From Edwardsiella ictaluri ATCC 33202 (GTDB taxonomy: Bacteria; Pseudomonadota; Gammaproteobacteria; Enterobacterales; Enterobacteriaceae): a stretch of 64,000 nt of DNA. Location: positions 27,787-91,786 of the forward strand of contig NZ_AFJI01000077.1 in NCBI RefSeq assembly GCF_000264785.1, read 5' to 3'. Each line of letters begins with the position of its first letter. The stretch's first letter is position 1. Under the pieces are notes generated by a model. It was not told the origin of the DNA, searched no databases, and worked only from the letters and a program-made list of their open reading frames with translations. The position numbers were made by a program, and so were the translations under genes. This document shows positions 58,937 to 64,000 of the stretch, one piece after another.

Positions 58937-60562
58937 TTGTCGCATAAAGGTCTTTCCGCCAGCTTTCTGACAGTCATGCTGCTATTGGCCGGCTATTTTA
59001 CGCTGGTACTCAATATCCCAATTCTGCTGCATTTTTACCGGATCCTGCACGCGCTGGGGGAGTATCGCCTCGGCTTTGCCCTGTCGATCCCGCTGGTGCT
59101 GTTCGCGGCATTGACCTGCGTGTTTATGCCGTTCAGTTTCCGTCCGATCCTAAAGCCCTTTTTTGCCCTGCTGCTGGTCGTCACCGCGCTGGCCAGCTAT
59201 GCCCAGTACAAATATCAGGTGATTTTTGACCGTTCGATGATCGAAAACATCTTTGAAACCAACAGCGCCGAAGCAGGTTCCTACCTTAATATCTATGTTA
59301 TCGCCTGGGTGCTGCTCGCCGGGGTGCTGCCTGCCCTGCTGCTGCTGCGTACCCGAATCATCTATGGCCATAACGTCCTGCTGCGGCAGGGGATCCGGCT
59401 GTTGGCCATGTTGATCTCACTGCTGGTTATCGCGCTGGTCGCCTGCCTGTACTACCAGGATTACGCCTCCGTCGGGCGTAACAACCGCAGCCTGAACCTG
59501 GAGATCCAGCCCGCCAGCTACCTGTACAGCACCGGGCAATATATCAACCGCCGCTACCTCACCACGCCAATGCCGTTCCGTAAGGTGGGGGAAGACGCGA
59601 AGCTGGTTGAACCGGCGGGTGGGAAGCCGACGCTGGTGTTCGTGATCCTGGGCGAAACCGCCCGGGCCCAAAATCAGTCTCTGGGCGGCTACTCACGGGA
59701 AACCAACCCCTACAGCGCCAAACAGCCCGGGCTTATCTACTTCCGCAATGTCGCCTCTTGCGGCACGGCGACCGCGGTTTCGGTCCCCTGCATGTTCTCC
59801 AACCTGACCCGTGAACACTATGATGGCAACATCGCGCGCAACAGCGACAGCGTGATCGATGTGCTGCACCGGGCCGGTGTCACCACCTTCTGGCGTGATA
59901 ACGACGAAGGCTGCAAAGGCGCATGCGATCGTACGCCAAACCAGCTGGTACCGACCAAGGCCGATAATCCGCTGTGCAACGGTAAGACCTGCTACGATGA
60001 GGTGATGCTGAATAATCTGCAGCAGCGGATCCCTGACGACGGTAAAAGCAAGCTGCTGGTATTCCACCTGATCGGCAGCCACGGTCCGACCTACTATCGG
60101 CGCTACCCCGCACGCTTCCGTGTCTTTATGCCCGACTGTGAGCGCAGCGATATTGAAAACTGCACCCAGCAGCAGCTGGTCAACACCTATGACAATACCC
60201 TGGTGTATACCGACTACGTGGTGAATCAGTTTATTGAACGGCTGAAAACCTATGATAAACAGTACAATGTAGCATTGTACTATGTCTCCGACCACGGCGA
60301 ATCACTGGGTGAGAAAGGGCTGTATCTGCACGGCACCCCTTATCAGTTTGCCCCGGCAGAGCAGACCCATGTCCCGATGTCGCTGTGGCTGTCGGACGGC
60401 TATGCCAAGGCCAATCGCATCAATCTGCAGTGTCTGCAGGAGGCCGCCCGTGACGGCAGCTTCTCTCATGACAATCTCTTCCCTACCCTGCTTTCTATGA
60501 TGCATGTCACTACCAGCGCGGCAAATCCACAGTTGGATATTCTGCAACGTTGCCGTAACTGA
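58937..60562 (+). CDS. eptA: Lipid A phosphoethanolamine transferase (EptA-like)
   Basis: A 541-residue enzyme (E. coli EptA 547) with five N-terminal membrane segments (to about residue 175) and a periplasmic sulfatase-fold domain. The nucleophile Thr241 is in LGETARAQN; zinc ligands are expected in SDHGESLGE and GTPYQFAP. Cys pairs (SCGTATAVSVPC, GCKGAC, CNGKTC) support the disulfide-rich fold. It adds phosphoethanolamine to lipid A, lowering polymyxin binding. The start is a TTG with AGGAG 8 bases upstream. A PmrA-box-like site upstream fits induction by PmrAB. Confidence 0.9.
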   Translation: MSHKGLSASFLTVMLLLAGYFTLVLNIPILLHFYRILHALGEYRLGFALSIPLVLFAALTCVFMPFSFRPILKPFFALLLVVTALASYAQYKYQVIFDRSMIENIFETNSAEAGSYLNIYVIAWVLLAGVLPALLLLRTRIIYGHNVLLRQGIRLLAMLISLLVIALVACLYYQDYASVGRNNRSLNLEIQPASYLYSTGQYINRRYLTTPMPFRKVGEDAKLVEPAGGKPTLVFVILGETARAQNQSLGGYSRETNPYSAKQPGLIYFRNVASCGTATAVSVPCMFSNLTREHYDGNIARNSDSVIDVLHRAGVTTFWRDNDEGCKGACDRTPNQLVPTKADNPLCNGKTCYDEVMLNNLQQRIPDDGKSKLLVFHLIGSHGPTYYRRYPARFRVFMPDCERSDIENCTQQQLVNTYDNTLVYTDYVVNQFIERLKTYDKQYNVALYYVSDHGESLGEKGLYLHGTPYQFAPAEQTHVPMSLWLSDGYAKANRINLQCLQEAARDGSFSHDNLFPTLLSMMHVTTSAANPQLDILQRCRN

Positions 60563-60569
60563 TCGCCAC

Positions 60570-60597
60570 GCCGCCCCGTCCATCGGGGCGGCCTTAT
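60570..60597 (+). terminator. eptA terminator
   Basis: GCCGCCCCG / CGGGGCGGC (60570-60578 and 60584-60592) around TCCAT, followed by CTTAT; a strong stem with a weak T-tract. The 60598-60798 gap holds nothing else recognisable. Confidence 0.65.
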
Positions 60598-60798
60598 CCC
60601 CACAGCGCGATACATATCACAATCCTCTCAGAACAACCTTTTTAATATCAATAGGTCACGCATAATATCCCAACACGGATAGCCCGCCAGCCTCTGGGCA
60701 GCAGATCATGAGATCATGCGCGCCCCGGCAACCGGCGGCTATCCCGGCACACTGGAGCGGCCCCCTATAGCCCGTAAAAAGAGGAACGGAACCCCATC

Positions 60799-61584
60799 AT
60801 GATTAAGTGGCCCTGGCGCACGCAGCCCCCTGCCCAGCAGGACAGCTATCCCTGGCCGGAGGCCTGCGCTATCCCGCTGCTGGCAGCGCTGGGCGACGAC
60901 GAGCAGCAGCGGCTCATCGCCCTGGCGCGGCAGGTGATCCGCCAGAAGCGCCTGATCCCGCTGCAGGAGCTGCGGGTCACCCCGCTGATGGAGGCGCGTA
61001 TCGCCCTGCTGTTTGCCCTGCCGGTGTTGGAGCTGGGTATCGGGTGGCTCGATGGCTTTCACGAAATCCTGCTGTATCCCGAACCCTATGTCCTGCACGA
61101 AGAGTGGGAGGACGACATCGGTCTGGTGCACTGCGGCCCCTCCGTTCAGGCAGGTCAGTGCAGCGCCCAGGGGCCGGTGGTACTCAACTGGCTGGACGTC
61201 CGTGACTCCTTTGACTGCTCCGGCTATAACCTGATCATCCATGAAACCGCCCATAAACTGGATATGCGCAATGCCGGGATCGCCAGCGGGATCCCCCCGA
61301 TCCCGCTGCGGGAGATCGCCGCCTGGGAGCAGGCGCTGCACGCCGCCATGGAGGCGATTCAGGAAGAGGCCGACCTGCTGGGTAAAGAGGGTGCCAGCAT
61401 GGATGCCTACGCCGCCAGTGAACCGGCGGAGTGCTTTGCCGTCCTGTCGGAGTACTTTTTCAGCGCCCCGGAACTGTTGAGCGAGCGCTTTCCGGCCGTC
61501 TATGCCCATTTTGCCCGTTTTTACCGCCAGGATCCGCTACAGAGGCTGTACCAGAGCGGCCTGCTGACGCCAGAATCATTCTGA
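60799..61584 (+). CDS. mtfA: Mlc titration factor MtfA (zinc metallopeptidase)
   Basis: A 261-residue cytosolic M90-family protein (E. coli 265). The zinc site HETAH spans 148-152 and a downstream Glu lies in [16 protein letters not shown]. MtfA binds and inactivates the repressor Mlc, relieving repression of ptsG. GAACGGAACCCCATC precedes the ATG. It lies next to a tRNA-Asn gene, a common arrangement in enterics. Confidence 0.95.
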   Translation: MIKWPWRTQPPAQQDSYPWPEACAIPLLAALGDDEQQRLIALARQVIRQKRLIPLQELRVTPLMEARIALLFALPVLELGIGWLDGFHEILLYPEPYVLHEEWEDDIGLVHCGPSVQAGQCSAQGPVVLNWLDVRDSFDCSGYNLIIHETAHKLDMRNAGIASGIPPIPLREIAAWEQALHAAMEAIQEEADLLGKEGASMDAYAASEPAECFAVLSEYFFSAPELLSERFPAVYAHFARFYRQDPLQRLYQSGLLTPESF

Positions 61585-61639
61585 AAACAACATAATGGCG
61601 ATAAAAGCAGCAGTTAGACGCGCCGTTGGGCGGCGGCTG

Positions 61640-61668
61640 TTGACAGGCCGGAAACGGATCGCTATGAT
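61640..61668 (+). promoter_or_regulatory. tRNA-Asn promoter
   Basis: TTGACA (61640-61645), a 17-base spacer and TATGAT (61663-61668), followed by the GC-rich discriminator GCGCCCC typical of stringently controlled stable-RNA promoters. Confidence 0.9.
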
Positions 61669-61686
61669 GCGCCCCGTTGCTACGAT

Positions 61687-61762
61687 TCCTCTGTAGTTCA
61701 GTCGGTAGAACGGCGGACTGTTAATCCGTATGTCACTGGTTCGAGTCCAGTCAGAGGAGCCA
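61687..61762 (+). tRNA. tRNA-Asn (GTT)
   Basis: A 76-base tRNA identical, as far as I recall, to E. coli tRNA-Asn. The acceptor stem TCCTCTG pairs with CAGAGGA, the anticodon loop ACTGTTAATC gives anticodon GTT, the T arm contains GGTTCGAGTCC, and CCA is encoded. tRNA-Asn 3' ends are frequent integration sites; the DNA beyond is accessory. Confidence 0.98.
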
Positions 61763-61770
61763 GATTCCTG

Positions 61771-61803
61771 AAAAGCCCGCCTTGTGCGGGCTTTTCGTTT
61801 TTA
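61771..61803 (+). terminator. tRNA-Asn terminator
   Basis: AAAAGCCCGC-CTTGT-GCGGGCTTTT followed by CGTTTTT, 8 bases after the tRNA. Confidence 0.92.
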
Positions 61804-61969
61804 TATCAGCCCGCCCCGCCCGCATATAAACACTGAACCGTACCGGATTGGGCTGCTGGCAGCTCTTCTCCCGGCATCGGCCCACGACTTTTCCCGATAC
61901 GGGAACATCATCAGCAGTGTGGCTAAATCTGCCTGTCTGACCACGCCTCCCGCAGTTCCGGAGCCGGGT

Positions 61970-62143
61970 ATGATGGACAGCCTGTCTGATTTCCGGGCCA
62001 CCAGAATACAGATGCTGTCAGGGCCGGGCAAAGAGTTGCTGAAAAAAGGTGATATCACTGACGCAGAATACCGAGCCGCGGTAAAAGCCGATCCCCGGCT
62101 GTCGCTTTCTGTTCACCCGCCGTACTCACCGATCTACCGCTGA
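61970..62143 (+). CDS. Small hypothetical protein, possibly a gene remnant
   Basis: An open frame of 57 codons from ATG 61970 (MMDSLSDFRATRI...) with GGAGCCGGGT upstream. The frame stays open back to 61784 without a better start. Its stop is followed 2 bases later by a clear bidirectional terminator, which argues that it, or the gene it derives from, was transcribed. Not recognised; it may be the C-terminal end of a lost gene. Confidence 0.4.
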   Translation: MMDSLSDFRATRIQMLSGPGKELLKKGDITDAEYRAAVKADPRLSLSVHPPYSPIYR

Positions 62144-62144
62144 T

Positions 62145-62171
62145 AAAAAGGGCCGATAATCGCCCTTTTAC
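62145..62171. terminator. Bidirectional terminator
   Basis: AAAAGGGC / GCCCTTTT with additional CGAT/ATCG pairing, between the small ORF (+) and the acetyltransferase (-). Confidence 0.85.
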
Positions 62172-62173
62172 TT

Positions 62174-62641
62174 TCATAATGTTCTGATCAGCCTTGCCGG
62201 ATTTCCTGCATAAATGCCTTTGATCTCAATCGGCCTCACCACAACTGAACCCGCACCAATAACGGAGCCACTGCATATATATGTTGATAGAATGGTAGAG
62301 CCGCTGCCCACAGTAACCGAATCCCCCAGGGAGATGGTGATCCAGTTATCCGGTGACGGGTCCGGCGCTCCAGACCGGAACAGATCGTTGGCGAACGTCA
62401 CGTTATGGCCAATGAAGCAGTTCTCACCCAGTGTTACGTTTTCACAGATAAAGGTGTGCGACTGGATCCGGCTTCCACTGCCAATGACACAGCCTTTCTG
62501 TATCTCAACGAAGGGGCCGACAAACACGTTGTCCCTGAGTTCACAGGCATAAATATTGGCAGGTTGGACGATGGTGACGTTTTCCCCTGAAATTACATCC
62601 CGAACTTCACTGTCAATCAATTTCATAGCCGTTTTCAACAT
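62174..62641 (-). CDS. Hexapeptide-repeat acyltransferase (sugar N/O-acetyltransferase type)
   Basis: A 155-residue left-handed beta-helix protein with isoleucine-patch repeats (VFVGPFVEIQKGCVIGSGSRIQ, VTLGENCFIGHNVTFAN, VTVGSGSTI, VIGAGSVV) and the C-terminal IYAGNPARLI typical of acetyltransferases acting on nucleotide sugars, such as FdtC/WlbB-type N-acetyltransferases. The acetyl acceptor is not determinable. A second Met at residue 6 (62626) is an alternative start. It stands alone, without other surface-sugar genes nearby, so it is probably a transferred fragment of a larger cluster. Confidence 0.8.
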   Translation of the reverse strand: MLKTAMKLIDSEVRDVISGENVTIVQPANIYACELRDNVFVGPFVEIQKGCVIGSGSRIQSHTFICENVTLGENCFIGHNVTFANDLFRSGAPDPSPDNWITISLGDSVTVGSGSTILSTYICSGSVIGAGSVVVRPIEIKGIYAGNPARLIRTL

Positions 62642-62692
62642 AGGGTCTCATTAAGAGAAGATAATTGGTGTACGTTAAGGTTTTTTTATCAG

Positions 62693-63088
62693 ATGCCACC
62701 TCTTCAGACAGCGTTCGTACTGGGCGCGCGGGAGCAGGTGCTGTGGGCCCGCCAGCCATCAGGGACCCTCGATCATAGCATCAAAGGCTCGCAGTACGTA
62801 TCGCTTAGGTACACACAACGGCTACAGGAGGCGGAGCTTCTGGCTTCAACGGGCAGTGCTGGTGACTCTTATGATAACGCACTGGCAGAAAGCATAAATG
62901 GTCTGTACAACGCGGAGGTGATACACCGACAGCGCTGAAAAAACCGTTCAGTGGCAGAGCAGGTCACACTGGCATGGGTGGACGGGTAGAACAATCATCG
63001 GTTGCTGGAACGACTCGGTTCACATCCCCCTATATAAGCAGAAAAAACGGATTACGCTTCCATCGGGAATAAGGATCGGGCAGTCTGA
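62693..63088 (+). pseudogene. IS629-like transposase (OrfB) C-terminal remnant
   Basis: The frame to 62938 contains GSQYVSLRYTQRLQEAELLAS and DSYDNALAESINGLYNAEVIH, matching the DDE region of IS629-type OrfB. After 62938 similarity continues in another frame (KNRSVAEQVTLAWVDG, then a stop, then NNHRLLERLGSHPP, a stop, AEKTDYASIGN). The last recognised stop is at 63086-63088. One frameshift and at least two in-frame stops make it dead. Confidence 0.82.
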
Positions 63089-63130
63089 GCTCCCGGACTT
63101 AACGCTCTCCCACAAAACCGCTACGGTTCA
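62693..63130 (+). mobile_element. Decayed IS3-family (IS629/IS1203-like) element, right part
   Basis: The C-terminal part of an IS3-family OrfB is followed by a right end at 63105-63130. Read inward, that end starts TGAACCGTAGCGGTTTTGTG and resembles the IS629-type end TGAACCGCCCCGGGTTT. The left half, including OrfA, is missing. It lies directly upstream of the leucine-rich-repeat effector gene. Confidence 0.8.
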
Positions 63131-63280
63131 GCTTCATCAGCAAAGATCAGCATAAAGTCGAAAGGTCAAAAAAGAGCCTTCACGTACAATGCTTTTCAAT
63201 ATCCAAACTGCCCCCTTTAAGGAAAGCCATTCGTTCGGACAGGCGGTATTTATCCACTGAATTAATGGGAAAATTTCACT

Positions 63281-64000
63281 ATGCCACTTTATATCGGAAC
63301 CGGATGTTTCCCCGCCACCATCAGCAATAACAACACTACTCACACCTCTAACGCTAATACCCCACTGGAGATAAACATACATGAGAAGATTCAAGCGTTT
63401 TTCTGCTCAACGCATCAGTCTGAAGTCCTGAACTGTCTCCGGGAGATTTGCTACCCGCCAGCCGGAACCACGCGGGAGGCGATAGCCGGTAGATTTGAGC
63501 AGCTCAGGGCGCTCGCCTCTCCGGGATATAGGGAGAATATCCGGACTGATCGCGATGGAGAGAACCGCTTCTGTATCCGGGATAAAGACGGACGGGAAAT
63601 ATTATCAGTCACCATTGATGCCGATACGTATACCGTTGTCTATCCCGGTGGCGAGATAACACATGACCTCAGTCTGCCCGCATCACAAGGAGATGAAGGA
63701 CTTCTGGCATCAGGTGCTTCCACCACCGCGGGACCACAAACAGAGGAAGAGTATAAAGCTGCCTGGTCAGCGTGGGAAAGGGCTGCGCAGCCAGAAGAAG
63801 CAGCAGACCGTGCCCAGACAGTGCTGCGGCTACGTCGCTGCATGCATAATGACACAGTTCTTGATGTCTCTGACATGCCACTGACCAGTCTACCGCCGCT
63901 GCCCACCGGACTGCAGAGTCTTGACGTCTCTCACACGTCACTGACCAGTCTGCCGGAGCTGCCCTCCGGACTGGAGAGTCTGGATATATCTAACATGCCA
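63281..64000 (+). CDS. SspH2/SlrP-type leucine-rich-repeat type III effector (5' part)
   Basis: An open frame from ATG 63281 to the window end (240 codons, incomplete). The first 150 residues match the shared N-terminal domain of Salmonella SspH2/SlrP-type effectors: MPLYIGTGCFPATISNNN, HEKIQAFFCSTHQSEVLNCLREIC, YPPAGTTREAIAGRFEQLR and FCIRDKDGREILSVT have direct counterparts. HEKIQAFF (34-41) corresponds to the WEK(I/M)xxFF translocation motif. A linker (EEEYKAAWSAWERAA) leads to 20-residue leucine-rich repeats from residue 194 (LDVSDMPLTSLPPLPTGLQS, then LDVSHTSLTSLPELPSGLES). In this family the missing C-terminus is often a NEL ubiquitin ligase. Upstream is an IS remnant. Confidence 0.85.
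   Translation, partial: MPLYIGTGCFPATISNNNTTHTSNANTPLEINIHEKIQAFFCSTHQSEVLNCLREICYPPAGTTREAIAGRFEQLRALASPGYRENIRTDRDGENRFCIRDKDGREILSVTIDADTYTVVYPGGEITHDLSLPASQGDEGLLASGASTTAGPQTEEEYKAAWSAWERAAQPEEAADRAQTVLRLRRCMHNDTVLDVSDMPLTSLPPLPTGLQSLDVSHTSLTSLPELPSGLESLDISNMP

Noticed and set aside
63137..63394. 85-codon minus-strand ORF over the start of the LRR effector
   Set aside because: It is antisense to the effector N-terminus, which has clear family similarity on the plus strand.
63863..64000. Tandem 60-base repeats at the window end considered as a CRISPR or satellite array
   Set aside because: The period is exactly 20 codons, in frame, and encodes leucine-rich repeats; there are no spacer-like segments.
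61745..64000. Duplicate of the tRNA-Asn 3' end as an island attachment site
   Set aside because: No second copy of the tRNA 3' sequence was seen within the window; it could lie beyond 64000.

Overview
The window is chromosomal DNA of an enteric gammaproteobacterium (order Enterobacterales). The gene set and the type III effector-like genes point to Edwardsiella or a close relative. That assignment rests on protein recognition, not on a database search. Most of the window keeps the E. coli gene order: yccF-yccS-sxy-sulA-ompA-matP-ycbZ-fabA-rmf-pqiCBA-uup-rlmL-...-zapC-pyrD-...-pepN-pncB-asnS-ompF-aspC.

Layout. 1-17.2 kb is core genome: SOS inhibitor sulA with a perfect LexA box, ompA with its promoter and leader, the Ter macrodomain protein MatP, unsaturated fatty acid synthesis (fabA with FadR and FabR operators), ribosome hibernation (rmf), the Pqi lipid-transport complex, and ribosome-related uup/rlmL. 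At 17.6-19.8 kb ycbX is absent; a K+ channel-like gene, a palindromic repeat and a ymgG-ymgD pair occupy the gap before zapC and pyrD. Between pyrD and pepN (21.8-34.2 kb), where E. coli carries the ssu operon, lies an accessory block: a decayed IS903-like element, a lipase-like protein with a type III secretion chaperone (candidate effector pair), a DcuC-type dicarboxylate carrier, and a LysR/VOC/MatC-type carrier/split transketolase/HMG-CoA-lyase-like/CaiB catabolic cluster. 34.2-42.9 kb returns to core genes.

43-58.7 kb is a compact flagellar region: flgLK, flgJIHGFEDCB, flgA, flgMN and flhEAB. It has two excellent sigma-28 promoters (flgM, flgK) and several intercistronic hairpins. Then come a phosphoethanolamine transferase with a PmrA-box-like site, mtfA, and a tRNA-Asn with its own stringent-type promoter. 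Immediately past the tRNA the DNA becomes accessory: a small ORF, a hexapeptide acetyltransferase, an IS629-like remnant, and the first 240 codons of an SspH2/SlrP-type leucine-rich-repeat effector that runs off the window end.

How the genes work together. The core blocks supply envelope upkeep, division control, nucleotide and NAD precursors and motility. The accessory blocks look like host-adaptation loci: two candidate type III effectors, lipid A modification, and a cluster likely to degrade a small CoA-activated organic acid, possibly host-derived. No CRISPR array, rRNA or phage structural gene was seen.
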